A stretch of DNA of 12,831 nucleotides, from assembly GCA_024643595.1 (NCBI GenBank), contig JAHEMS010000049.1:1-12831 (forward strand). Direction: 5' to 3'. The notes below the pieces were generated by a model. It did not search any database and was not told where the DNA came from. It saw only the letters and a list, made by a program, of their open reading frames with translations. Origin of the DNA: Bacteroidota bacterium. Its GTDB lineage: Bacteria; Bacteroidota; Bacteroidia; Cytophagales; Cyclobacteriaceae. Of the stretch, positions 1 through 7,275 are shown piece after piece (within the stretch, counting starts at the first letter, position 1; each line of letters opens with the position of its first letter). The translations under genes and the position numbers were made by a program.

Positions 1-86
1 ACCACATTATCCAGAAAAAAATATCCGGAAAGAATGATGATGGCCAGCCATCCAATCCAGGTCGAAAATCTAATTACAGTATTCAT
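1..86 (-). CDS. Membrane protein, N-terminal fragment (runs off left edge)
   Basis: An open frame starts at an ATG (reverse complement of bases 84-86) and stays open to the left edge, giving 28 codons and two bases. The translation begins MNTVIRFSTW and continues as a hydrophobic run (roughly residues 11-24, rich in I, L, A, G and W). This looks like a first transmembrane helix or an uncleaved signal anchor. The start lies 54 bases downstream of the antiporter stop codon on the same strand, so the two could be co-transcribed, although a weak promoter-like motif lies between them. The family cannot be identified from so short a piece. The hydrophobic N-terminus and good spacing are the only support. 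Confidence 0.5.
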   Translation of the reverse strand, partial: MNTVIRFSTWIGWLAIIILSGYFFLDNV

Positions 87-96
87 GATGCAGGTA

Positions 97-104
97 CAAA
101 GTAA
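97..104 (-). promoter_or_regulatory. Possible Bacteroidota -7 element
   Basis: The minus strand reads TTACTTTG, which matches seven of eight positions of the Bacteroidota -7 consensus TAnnTTTG. It ends 10 bases before the ATG of the left-edge gene, so any leader would be very short. No convincing -33 TTG element was found at the expected distance. This is a weak candidate only. Confidence 0.15.
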
Positions 105-140
105 AATTGGATAAACGAAATGCGCATTATCGCTGGCAAA

Positions 141-1382
141 CTACTCTTCTTTCATCAATCGCTTGGCCACTTTTCCAATGGTTAGTCCTTGAACGATAAT
201 GCTAAAAACCACGCAACTATAAGTAGCTATCATTAATAATTCTTTGGCTTCACCTTCAGGTAATGAAAGAACTAATGCGAGTGAAAGTCCTCCACGAAGT
301 CCACCCCATATGATAAGCTTGGCTTCATGGTTGTTTATATTCGTAAACTTTGGGATAATAAAATACGGCAAATACACGACAGCTACCCGGGAGAATAAAA
401 CAATCAGTACGGATAACACACCAATGATGATATACGTTTTTTCAAAATCAATCACAACTAAAAGAAAGGCTACACTGATGAATAACACCGCATTTAAAAT
501 TACATCCACCAGTTCCCAGAATTTATGAACGTATTGTTGGGTGCGGTCACTCATGGCCGTGTCCTGTTGGAAATTTCCTACAAAGAGACCCATGATTACC
601 ATGGCCAACGCTCCCGATAAATGAAAGTAAGAACACAAGGCATAGCCTCCCATAACAAAAGCAATTGTCAATAACACCTCGGTTTCATAATCATCTATTG
701 ATTTTAATAGTTTATGTAAAATGTATCCCAACAATAATCCAAAAAAACCACCCCCAACGGCTTCCTGTAAAAATATGGTACCGAAGTGTGAGAAGTCGAT
801 ATTATTATTTCCTAATTTCAGAGTTTCTAACAAAGCAATAAAAATAACAACCCCAACACCATCATTAAACAGCGATTCACCAACGATTGTAGATTCTATT
901 TTTTTCGAAACCTTCGCCTTTTTCAAAATCCCTAACACGGCGATCGGATCAGTAGGAGATATCAATGCGCCAAAAATAAGACAGTGAATAAAACTGATAG
1001 GCAGTTCAAAAAGGATGCATACCACGTAGAGCAAACCGGCTATGATCATCGTGGAAAGAATAACTCCACCAACCGCAAATAAGGTAATTGGTTTAAGTTG
1101 ACTTTTGATATCCGCCCAACGTGTTTGAAGCGACCCGGCAAATAGTAAGAATCCCAGCATAACTTCGAGTATCAAATTACTGATATCAACATGTTCCAGA
1201 ATGTCTTTTATGGCAGAATAGTCTTCGATGTCCCAGTTTTTGCTGCTTAGAATCACCATTGAAAGAATAGTCGATAGAAAAAAAAGACCGATGACAAAGG
1301 GCATTTTTATAAAACGATGATTGATGTAAGCGAATGTTGCCGACAGTGCCATAATGATGACAAACAAGAGATAACTACTCAT
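141..1382 (-). CDS. CPA1-family Na+/H+ antiporter
   Basis: Inner-membrane cation/proton antiporter of the NhaP/CPA1 type, exchanging Na+ (or K+) for H+ in pH and salt homeostasis. The 413-residue protein is hydrophobic nearly throughout, with about 12 likely membrane segments. Two CPA1 signatures are clear. One is SPTDPIAV (142-149) followed by GESLFNDGVGVV (168-179), whose Asn173-Asp174 is the expected ion-binding ND pair. The other is the late GGLRGGLSLAL (360-370) with Arg363. There is almost no cytoplasmic tail after the last helix (it ends RLMKEE), so it lacks the long regulatory or TrkA-type C-terminus found in some relatives. The start is the ATG at 1380-1382. A 221-base gap separates it from the upstream M81 gene, so it may have its own promoter, though none is obvious. 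The exact ion cannot be told from sequence. Confidence 0.93.
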   Translation of the reverse strand: MSSYLLFVIIMALSATFAYINHRFIKMPFVIGLFFLSTILSMVILSSKNWDIEDYSAIKDILEHVDISNLILEVMLGFLLFAGSLQTRWADIKSQLKPITLFAVGGVILSTMIIAGLLYVVCILFELPISFIHCLIFGALISPTDPIAVLGILKKAKVSKKIESTIVGESLFNDGVGVVIFIALLETLKLGNNNIDFSHFGTIFLQEAVGGGFFGLLLGYILHKLLKSIDDYETEVLLTIAFVMGGYALCSYFHLSGALAMVIMGLFVGNFQQDTAMSDRTQQYVHKFWELVDVILNAVLFISVAFLLVVIDFEKTYIIIGVLSVLIVLFSRVAVVYLPYFIIPKFTNINNHEAKLIIWGGLRGGLSLALVLSLPEGEAKELLMIATYSCVVFSIIVQGLTIGKVAKRLMKEE

Positions 1383-1603
1383 AGGTATACGTTAGGGATT
1401 ATATGTTTTAGAAATTCAGAAAAGGTAAGTAATCGATTTTATACAGCTATTGGTTCATTATTAACACTGAATGGATATGGCATCAAGCTGAAATAAATGC
1501 ACGGGTCAGGTAAAATATTTTCCATGTAGAAAGGTAATTATTATAAAGTCCAATCACTAATCAAGTATTACCGGCGACCCGATGATAGATTCATTAAATT
1601 TCT

Positions 1604-3163
1604 TCATTGACCAGATACCGGTACTAATTGTGCCTTAAGGTCTGGATCCTTCATGTCCTTATCGAACGGAAACATCGGTCGGTTGATCCGTTTAAATTCA
1701 AGTCGTTCAATATCCTGGTCAACGCCCCCGGGAGTCAGCGCCATGATCCAATCGGCCCGCATATCATATAGTTCTGGTACCAGATACCCAATTTTTACAA
1801 CGACAATATCCGTATTGCGCGGGTCCAGTCCCAACTTAGTGAAATCGCTTTCCAGGTGATAAGGTTTTCTTTTTTTAGTTACGATAACATGTACACTGCC
1901 TATCTTCACTACAACTTCCGTTTCTGCATGAGCATCGCCCTGGTTGATCGCTGTCACAATTCCCGACAACCGAATAGGTGGTGAAAAGCGATTATCGATA
2001 GCCGCGCCTGCATATCCATCCACCTTTCCGCCAACACCCGCCTTAACTGCCTGACTCACCAATTCAGGTCCGGGTATTGAAGCATATATCAGTGAAGGAC
2101 CATCAGTTGATTTAAATTCTGATCGACCTAGGATTTCTTTCAACGTCCAGGTAACATCACCTGCTCCACCAGCGGTTGGGTTATCACCCATATCACTAAT
2201 AAAGAAGGGATGTTGATCACTGGCTATGGCCATGTCGAGACTTTCTTTAAGCGAAGCGGTAGGGGCAATAAATTTAAATTCCGATCTCACATTCCAAAAA
2301 CTATTCGCCAGTGATTCGGCTGTGCTGGTTACTCTATTCTTATCATCCCCAATCACCATCACCACAGCATGATTGCGTGGTTCATCGGCCCAGGCATAAC
2401 CAATCCAGATGGCGGCATCTACAATCCCATCCTGGTTGGCTGCAGGTGCGACCTGTGCATACAAACTTTTTCCGGGTTCAACACGCGTGCTTGTCTTTTC
2501 GCCGGGTAACAACACCGGCACTGGTATCCATGCTTTATAAGCTGGTTTTCCTTTACCACTTTTGAGCCTCGATAATAAATTTTCCACGGCACGCTTTTTC
2601 GATTGTATCGCATCTTCATGAGGGGCCATACGATAACAGGTGATCAGGTCTGAGTTTTGTGCCAATCGAAAGGATACGTTACCATGCAAATCCATCGAAG
2701 TTGAAATAAGGGTCTTTTCTCCCACCACTTCGCGGATACGGATGATCAAATCACCTTCAGGATCATCCAGCCCTACTACACTCATGGCACCATGAATATC
2801 AAAAAAGAGACCGTCATACGGGCCATTTTGCTTAAGCAGCGTCAACATCTGAGTCACCAGCGACTCATATGCTTCACGGGTAACAATACCACCTGGTAAT
2901 GAAGTGCCTTTTAATGTTGGAATCCAATCTGCCTGCCTGCGATCCGAAGAATCCAGTGATAAAAATGGGTACAAGCTAAAAACATCATCACCGGTTTTGG
3001 CATGAAACGCCTCCTCATCGGTTTGTGCCGGAGAAAAGGTGCTGGATTCAATGGCCAACCCAGCAATCGCAATGCGGGGTAAATTATTTCCCTCATCGGA
3101 ATTACCTTTCTGATTGCTACAGCCAAAGGCAATGAACAGCAGAACCAGTTTAAAATTTTTCAT
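1604..3163 (-). CDS. M81/MlrC-type metallopeptidase-like lipoprotein
   Basis: Member of the M81 family (MlrC, microcystinase C; N-terminal DUF1485-type domain and C-terminal MlrC domain), 519 residues. The N-terminus is a lipoprotein signal: basic MKNFK, hydrophobic core, then AFGC with the lipidated Cys at residue 15, followed by a polar linker to about residue 29. The catalytic domain starts near residue 30. Glu39 (ESSTFSP), His124 (DIHGAM), Asp158 and His160 (DLHGN) and His182 (PHEDA) have spacing that agrees with the zinc and active-site residues reported for Sphingomonas MlrC (E56, H150, D184, H186, H208, from memory). The C-terminal domain carries DMGDNPTAGGAGD (324-336). All metal ligands appear present, so an active zinc hydrolase of small peptides or amides is likely; the substrate is unknown and need not be microcystin. 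It lies 86 bases downstream of the exported aldolase gene, and both products are predicted to leave the cytoplasm. Confidence 0.9.
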   Translation of the reverse strand: MKNFKLVLLFIAFGCSNQKGNSDEGNNLPRIAIAGLAIESSTFSPAQTDEEAFHAKTGDDVFSLYPFLSLDSSDRRQADWIPTLKGTSLPGGIVTREAYESLVTQMLTLLKQNGPYDGLFFDIHGAMSVVGLDDPEGDLIIRIREVVGEKTLISTSMDLHGNVSFRLAQNSDLITCYRMAPHEDAIQSKKRAVENLLSRLKSGKGKPAYKAWIPVPVLLPGEKTSTRVEPGKSLYAQVAPAANQDGIVDAAIWIGYAWADEPRNHAVVMVIGDDKNRVTSTAESLANSFWNVRSEFKFIAPTASLKESLDMAIASDQHPFFISDMGDNPTAGGAGDVTWTLKEILGRSEFKSTDGPSLIYASIPGPELVSQAVKAGVGGKVDGYAGAAIDNRFSPPIRLSGIVTAINQGDAHAETEVVVKIGSVHVIVTKKRKPYHLESDFTKLGLDPRNTDIVVVKIGYLVPELYDMRADWIMALTPGGVDQDIERLEFKRINRPMFPFDKDMKDPDLKAQLVPVSGQ

Positions 3164-3249
3164 AATGGGGTTACAAATTAAACAATCAATCTAATAAATT
3201 ATTACTGCCCTTTACCAAATAATTCATAGTTGAGTTAGTCTTGTATTCA

Positions 3250-4425
3250 TTATGAAATACTCTTCGAAAAAGCATTTAAAATATATGCAGTGTTTTGGTA
3301 CAGAATGGTTTCATTCATCATTAGCATAATTTTATTATTCTCATCGGGTGGACGAACCATGATTTTAAATTCATTATAGAGTCGGTCTCTCATTTTATTT
3401 CCATCAATCTCTTTCTGGAGTGAAAGATTAAAAATATTTGTACCCTGATCAATTCCAGTTACCGCGATTCCTATTATTCTATTCAAACCATTCACGACCT
3501 CTGAAGATTGCTTCACCGTATCAGCAAATCGCTGCTCAATCCGTTCCAGTTTGTGCAAAGCCATGGCCGCATTGGTCCAGTTGCTCGCCATATTGCCTCC
3601 GTGTATTTTTATGAGGTGCGGCATTTTGTCAATAACGGAAGCATTACCGCATAAAATAGCTCCACCGCTGGCTCCCAGATATTTGTACAATGAAATATAA
3701 ACCGTATCAAACCAGGATGAGTACTCCATTACTGAAACGCCTTGCCAGGCAGACGCCAAATATAAACGCGCTCCATCCAGGTGCAATTTGATAGAATGGC
3801 TTTTACAGTACATACTAATTTTTTTTATCTCCTCCAGCGGAACTGTACCCCCAAATTTTCTTCGGACAGGATTCTCGACAGACACAGCTCCAACCCCGCT
3901 TTGAAATACTTCTGTCGTTGAAAGCTCTTCGATCGCTTCCTGAAGCTGTGCGGCGGTAAAATACGTTTCGTCTTTTGCGAGCGGCATGAGTCTCTTATTA
4001 AACACCGACTGAGCAGCATCGGCTTCGTCCCGATAAACATGGCTAGTCTCCTGCACATATACCTTGGTATTATCTCCGCTCAATACTGAAATCGCCAGTT
4101 GGTTAGCCAGGGTACCGGTGGGCATATAAATCGCTTTTTCCTTGCCAGTCAATTCTGCAAACTTCTTTTCAAGTGCCTCCACCGCTCCTCCATGTCCATA
4201 ATTATCACCTTTGATCGGCATGGTTAAATGAATTTGTTGGAGTTCATTGAGATATTCGGCGGGTTCGTAAAATCTACCATCACCACTGAAGCGGACGAAG
4301 GGATAAGCTACCTGATCTTCACGGGCCATTGCCTCTGAAGATGACATCATGCTCACCGGGATTATGGCAGGTGCCATAGCCAATGCCGAGGATTTAATAA
4401 AATTTCGTCTGTCGACCTTTTTCAT
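3250..4425 (-). CDS. Tat-exported threonine aldolase-family PLP enzyme
   Basis: Beta-eliminating lyase/threonine aldolase family (fold type I PLP enzyme), 391 residues. Relatives cleave L-threonine or other beta-hydroxy-amino acids to glycine and an aldehyde. The N-terminus is a twin-arginine signal: RRNFIK (6-11), a hydrophobic segment and a likely cleavage site after AMA (32-34). The mature enzyme is about 357 residues, near the usual size of the family. Visible landmarks are MPTGTLANQLA (101-111, PLP phosphate region), His129 (expected to stack on the PLP ring), HLDGAR (215-220, Asp217 to the pyridine nitrogen, and Arg220) and LYKYLGA (246-252) with Lys248 as the Schiff-base lysine. All key residues are present. 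Tat export fits a cofactor-loaded enzyme that folds before transport. Most family members are cytoplasmic, so the location is unusual. The substrate could also be another beta-hydroxy-amino acid. A palindrome lies 57-71 bases upstream of the start. Confidence 0.88.
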   Translation of the reverse strand: MKKVDRRNFIKSSALAMAPAIIPVSMMSSSEAMAREDQVAYPFVRFSGDGRFYEPAEYLNELQQIHLTMPIKGDNYGHGGAVEALEKKFAELTGKEKAIYMPTGTLANQLAISVLSGDNTKVYVQETSHVYRDEADAAQSVFNKRLMPLAKDETYFTAAQLQEAIEELSTTEVFQSGVGAVSVENPVRRKFGGTVPLEEIKKISMYCKSHSIKLHLDGARLYLASAWQGVSVMEYSSWFDTVYISLYKYLGASGGAILCGNASVIDKMPHLIKIHGGNMASNWTNAAMALHKLERIEQRFADTVKQSSEVVNGLNRIIGIAVTGIDQGTNIFNLSLQKEIDGNKMRDRLYNEFKIMVRPPDENNKIMLMMNETILYQNTAYILNAFSKSIS

Positions 4426-4481
4426 GTATCGTTAATCTTAAAGTTTTACATAGAAATTATTGAAAAGATTATGATGCCGCC

Positions 4482-4496
4482 ATTGTAGACTACAAT
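4482..4496. promoter_or_regulatory. 15-bp palindrome upstream of the aldolase gene, candidate operator
   Basis: ATTGTAG-A-CTACAAT is a perfect inverted repeat with 7-base arms and a single central base. It lies 57-71 bases upstream of the aldolase ATG, where an operator overlapping a promoter would be expected. On the minus strand a TTG inside it stands 21 bases before TAATCTTTT, a loose match to the -33/-7 spacing of Bacteroidota promoters. There is no T-run beside it, and the one-base centre cannot form an RNA loop, so it is not a terminator. The binding protein is unknown and no regulator gene is nearby. Confidence 0.35.
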
Positions 4497-4599
4497 AACC
4501 TCAATATCCTGTAATAAAAATATCATCAAAATCAGGTATTGTCGGGTATTGACTATTTAATCAGTTTGTTCTTACACCACCATGTTCTCATTAAATTCT

Positions 4600-5187
4600 T
4601 TAATCATTTAATCCCTTGCCTTCGAGAATTTTTCGCACACATTTTTCAATCCTTGATTCGCGGGTTTTGGATTGTTTCGGTTGTGAGAAATAAAAGAGAT
4701 AGGCTCTTTGTCGTCCTGGCGTTAATGCGCTGAACGCATTTTTCAAGGCAGGCATTTCAACCAATTTCTCGTGAAATTCCTCAGGAAGATGATACTCAGA
4801 AGTCTTTTTTAATTTCACTTTTATTCCTGCTTTTTCTACTTCAATGGCTTGTTGAATATAGCTTTTCAAGATTGATTTCTGCTTATTTATTTCCTTACCA
4901 TTCGTGAATCGAATTTGACGAGCCGCCTGCACATTCTCCGTTTGCTGGATGAGAATACCATGCGTATCCTTTAGTAACACCCCTTTGAAAAACAAAAGTG
5001 CACAGTACTCTTTAAAGCCATGCATTAATACAATATTTCTCGCCTCTAATGTGTAACAGGGTTGCCCCCATTTCAACTCCTCCTTCAGTCCACAGGCAAG
5101 AATGATCGTTCTCAATTGATTAAACTCTTTCTGCCATTTTGTGGCTTTGTTGAAAAAGAAATCAACCTTTGGATTTATGCTATTCAT
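4600..5187 (-). CDS. DUF1801 / YdeI-OmpD-associated family protein
   Basis: A soluble 195-residue protein with two recognisable parts. Residues about 14-117 form a DUF1801-type (YdhG-like) domain, with LKWGQPCYTL (38-47) and YCALLFFKGVLLKD (61-74) as its typical core. Residues about 133-193 match the YdeI/OmpD-associated C-terminal segment, with LPEEF, ALTPGRQRAYLFYFSQPKQ (154-172) and a basic RESRIEKCVRKILEGKG end. No signal peptide or membrane segment is visible, so it is probably cytoplasmic. The biochemical function of the family is not established. The label 'bacteriocin-protection' in databases rests on indirect evidence and should not be read as a defence role. It starts 50 bases after the DUF4256 stop codon on the same strand, so the two are probably one transcript. 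Confidence 0.87.
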   Translation of the reverse strand: MNSINPKVDFFFNKATKWQKEFNQLRTIILACGLKEELKWGQPCYTLEARNIVLMHGFKEYCALLFFKGVLLKDTHGILIQQTENVQAARQIRFTNGKEINKQKSILKSYIQQAIEVEKAGIKVKLKKTSEYHLPEEFHEKLVEMPALKNAFSALTPGRQRAYLFYFSQPKQSKTRESRIEKCVRKILEGKGLND

Positions 5188-5237
5188 ATTATTTAAAGAA
5201 ATAAAGTGTGATATCGGCTTACTTTATACGCAAAATA

Positions 5238-5807
5238 CTATACGCTTAAGAAGCCACGAAAACCTCTCGCGGCATAATAGGATTCTGCACCATTGTGATA
5301 CACGAATACCTGACCATACCGAAAATCTGCAAAGATGGCACCACCAAGTTTTCTAATGGCAGGTGGCGTTACTATCCAACTTGAAGTTTTCGTATCGAAC
5401 TTCCCCAGTTTTTGTAAATGACAATATTGTTCCTCTGTTAATAGTTCGATACCCATAGCAGCAGCTACATCCAATACGTTGTTTTTCGGCTTATTCTCTT
5501 TTCTTCCATCCAGTGCTTCACGATCATAACAATAGCTCCTGCGCCCGGCTGGGCTTTCTGCTGAGCAATCATAGAAAATGTATTCACCTGTTTTTTTATC
5601 ATGATCCACAACATCCGGTTCACCACCTGTTGCTTCCATTTCATTCAGCGACCAGAGTTTTTCAGGATTCGCTTTTAGTCTAGGTAGTATTTTATTCCAA
5701 TCCAGACCTTTATGCCTGGCGGTATTTTTTTCAAAACGATCTATCAGTGTTTTCAACAGTTCTTCTTGTTGACTTGCCGATAACTGTCTTTTATTTTTCG
5801 TTGGCAT
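5238..5807 (-). CDS. DUF4256 family protein
   Basis: A soluble 189-residue protein of the DUF4256 family, whose function is unknown. It is recognised by a conserved block containing MEATGGEPDVV (57-67), GEYIFYDCSAESPAGRRS (74-91) and CYDREALDGRK (93-103), and by the C-terminal stretch GGAIFADFRYGQVFVYHNGA (155-174). The length is normal for the family and there is no signal peptide. The start is the ATG at 5805-5807, after which the first 30 residues are helical and basic. It is the first gene of a probable two-gene unit with the DUF1801/YdeI-like gene. It is divergent from the outer-membrane barrel gene across a 334-base intergenic region. Confidence 0.87.
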   Translation of the reverse strand: MPTKNKRQLSASQQEELLKTLIDRFEKNTARHKGLDWNKILPRLKANPEKLWSLNEMEATGGEPDVVDHDKKTGEYIFYDCSAESPAGRRSYCYDREALDGRKENKPKNNVLDVAAAMGIELLTEEQYCHLQKLGKFDTKTSSWIVTPPAIRKLGGAIFADFRYGQVFVYHNGAESYYAARGFRGFLSV

Positions 5808-5973
5808 CAGAAGGGATTTATGAGATGAATTTCAATTGTATATTCGTGGAATTAAAATTAAGCTATTGTAAACATACTTCCATGTCACCATCTCATGGTA
5901 ATGATCCATATACCCCAAGTATTGTAAAAAAATATCATGGTCGCTATCATAACTTCGTTATTTTCCAAGGTAT

Positions 5974-5981
5974 TAATTTTG
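5974..5981 (+). promoter_or_regulatory. Candidate -7 element for the barrel gene
   Basis: TAATTTTG matches the Bacteroidota -7 consensus TAnnTTTG exactly. A TTCG at 5954-5957, 16 bases upstream, is only a poor -33 element. Transcription from here would leave a leader of roughly 150 bases before the ATG at 6142, and this leader would include the inverted repeat at 6109-6125. In AT-rich DNA such a match can easily arise by chance. Confidence 0.25.
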
Positions 5982-6108
5982 AAGAGTTTCAAATTTCCTC
6001 TCAAATTTTTCTATTTTTATAGACCTTTAGCCCACATCATTTAGGAATTCGTTCAATGCAAAAAGCAGTTACGCAAACCACTGAAGTAAGCTAAGAATTG
6101 AAAAAATA

Positions 6109-6125
6109 AATTCTTTAGAAGAATT
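6109..6125. repeat. Inverted repeat just upstream of the barrel gene
   Basis: AATTCTT-TAG-AAGAATT is a perfect 7-base inverted repeat with a three-base centre. It ends 16 bases before the ATG of the barrel gene and 5 bases before its ribosome-binding-like AGGA. A further copy of the half-site AAGAATT is at 6093-6099. It could be a protein-binding site or a weak hairpin affecting translation. The stem has only one G-C pair per arm plus A-T pairs, so an RNA hairpin would be unstable. Confidence 0.3.
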
Positions 6126-6130
6126 CCGGT

Positions 6131-6134
6131 AGGA
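6131..6134 (+). promoter_or_regulatory. Ribosome-binding-like AGGA of the barrel gene
   Basis: AGGA (within GGTAGGAAC) stands seven bases before the ATG at 6142. Other genes here lack such a sequence, so it helps choose 6142 over the later in-frame ATGs at 6154, 6157 and 6169. Confidence 0.35.
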
Positions 6135-6141
6135 ACAATTC

Positions 6142-7200
6142 ATGAATAGTTTTATGATGAAAATTTTAATGGTAAGGTATAGCGTATTGTTCCTGGCTGC
6201 TTCTCTCATCTCAGGAGGGCTGCACGCTCAATATGCATCACGTAAGCTGAGCAAAAAACAACTGGCGTATATTGATAGCATCAAGCAGGTGGAATACAAC
6301 TATGTTTTTCCGCTGCTTGGACAAAAAGCCTATAAATTGGGTTTTGATCTGCCCTATCCTATAGGGGCGATGACCAATTACATTTGGATTGATCAAGGTA
6401 TATTAATCGACAATTTCCAATTGGGGATAAAGTCTGCCAATGTAGATTTACCCACTCAGCCTGTTGACTTCATTAAATTTTCGAATAACAGAAATAAGTC
6501 CAACACCTTCAATTTCAGACCTGATGTTTGGCTATTTCCCTTTTTGAATGTGTATGGTTTATTTGGGAAGGGATCATCCACTACAGAAGTAAATTTATCA
6601 GCGCCAATTACAATGAAATCCGTGGTTACTCAAAATATGTCTACAACGGGGTTTGGGTTTATGGGAGCTTTTGGCTTAGGTCCATTATGGACATCAGTAG
6701 ATGCCAACTGGACCTGGACAAAACCTGAATTGCTCAACAACCCGGTGCGCGCCAAAGTATTGGGTATCAGGCTGGGTAAGACTTTTGCCTTTAAAGAAAA
6801 ACCGGAAAGAAATATTGCCGTCTGGATTGGAGGCATGCGGGCCAGAATGAATTCTGAAACAAGAGGTTCAATTACCATGGCCGATGCCATACCCCAGGAA
6901 ACATGGGATAGAAAAGATGAAATTGTTGCCAATTATAACACCTGGTACAACGGACTCAGTCCTGTAGAAAAAGCATTAGTTGACAAAACCGCTTTCCCTG
7001 AATTCATGAACGCACTGGATAGTAAAAACGGAGATGCCGTGGTGAGTTATGGGATGGACAAAAGTCCTGAACAAGAGTGGAATTTTATAGTAGGCGGTCA
7101 ATTTCAAGTTAACAAGCGATGGATGCTAAGAACGGAAGCGGGTATAATTGGTGATCGTAAATCGTATATGGCATCCCTGAATTATCGGTTCAGATTATAG
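6142..7200 (+). CDS. Outer-membrane beta-barrel-like protein of unknown function
   Basis: A 352-residue exported protein, the only plus-strand gene in the window. Residues 1-29 form a signal peptide (basic start, hydrophobic VLFLAASLISGG, cleavage after LHA before Gln30). The mature part begins with a short helical stretch (SKKQLAYIDSIKQ, 37-49). It then alternates aromatic and polar residues in strand-like runs, for example NTFNFRPDVWLFPFLNVYG (121-139), GFGFMGAFGLG (170-180) and SVDANWTWTK (185-194). It ends in ASLNYRFRL, with the aromatic and polar alternation of a terminal barrel strand. Residues about 240-310 form a less strand-like, helical or loop insert. No lipobox is present. I do not recognise the family. 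It could be a porin-like channel, a lipid-handling barrel or an uncharacterised outer-membrane protein. Its neighbours give no clue, as both face it from other transcription units. Confidence 0.65.
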   Translation: MNSFMMKILMVRYSVLFLAASLISGGLHAQYASRKLSKKQLAYIDSIKQVEYNYVFPLLGQKAYKLGFDLPYPIGAMTNYIWIDQGILIDNFQLGIKSANVDLPTQPVDFIKFSNNRNKSNTFNFRPDVWLFPFLNVYGLFGKGSSTTEVNLSAPITMKSVVTQNMSTTGFGFMGAFGLGPLWTSVDANWTWTKPELLNNPVRAKVLGIRLGKTFAFKEKPERNIAVWIGGMRARMNSETRGSITMADAIPQETWDRKDEIVANYNTWYNGLSPVEKALVDKTAFPEFMNALDSKNGDAVVSYGMDKSPEQEWNFIVGGQFQVNKRWMLRTEAGIIGDRKSYMASLNYRFRL

Positions 7201-7234
7201 GAATCATAAATTAAAAGGCAAGGAGCGTATTCCA

Positions 7235-7275
7235 TTATTGATTCACCTGATTTTTATAGATGCCCGAATCAATAA
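7235..7275. repeat. 10-base inverted repeat after the barrel gene
   Basis: TTATTGATTC (7235-7244) and GAATCAATAA (7266-7275) are perfect inverted repeats separated by 21 bases. They lie 35 bases after the barrel gene stop. The right arm shares three bases with the T-tract of the minus-strand terminator. No T-run follows on the plus strand, so this is not a standard terminator for the barrel gene. It might mark an mRNA 3' end or be a protein site. Confidence 0.4.

Larger units (their letters stand above)
5808..6141. other. Divergent AT-rich intergenic region
   Basis: This 334-base stretch separates the minus-strand DUF4256 gene from the plus-strand barrel gene and must hold promoters for both. 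It is clearly more AT-rich than the genes. A frame on the plus strand is open to 6022 but begins inside the DUF4256 gene and gives a low-complexity translation, so no gene is called. Seen here: one full match to the Bacteroidota -7 motif (5974-5981), a 7-base-arm inverted repeat (6109-6125), a short direct repeat TCAAATTT at 5989-5996 and 6001-6008, and on the minus strand TATGTTTA (5869-5876), a seven-of-eight match to TAnnTTTG that could serve DUF4256. Confidence 0.5.

Noticed and set aside
1604..3163. Microcystin degradation (mlr cluster)
   Set aside because: No mlrA, mlrB or mlrD-like genes are present, and M81 proteins are widespread in bacteria that do not degrade microcystin.
4600..5187. 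Bacteriocin-resistance or defence function
   Set aside because: This label comes from the YdeI family name. Nothing in the sequence or context supports a defence role.
5880..5898. Interrupted palindrome CCATG(N9)CATGG
   Set aside because: Arms of only five bases with a nine-base gap are expected by chance in a few hundred bases.
5747..6022. Plus-strand open frame across the DUF4256 start and the intergenic region
   Set aside because: It begins antisense to a well-supported gene, has no recognisable domain, and its translation reflects AT-rich DNA rather than a protein.
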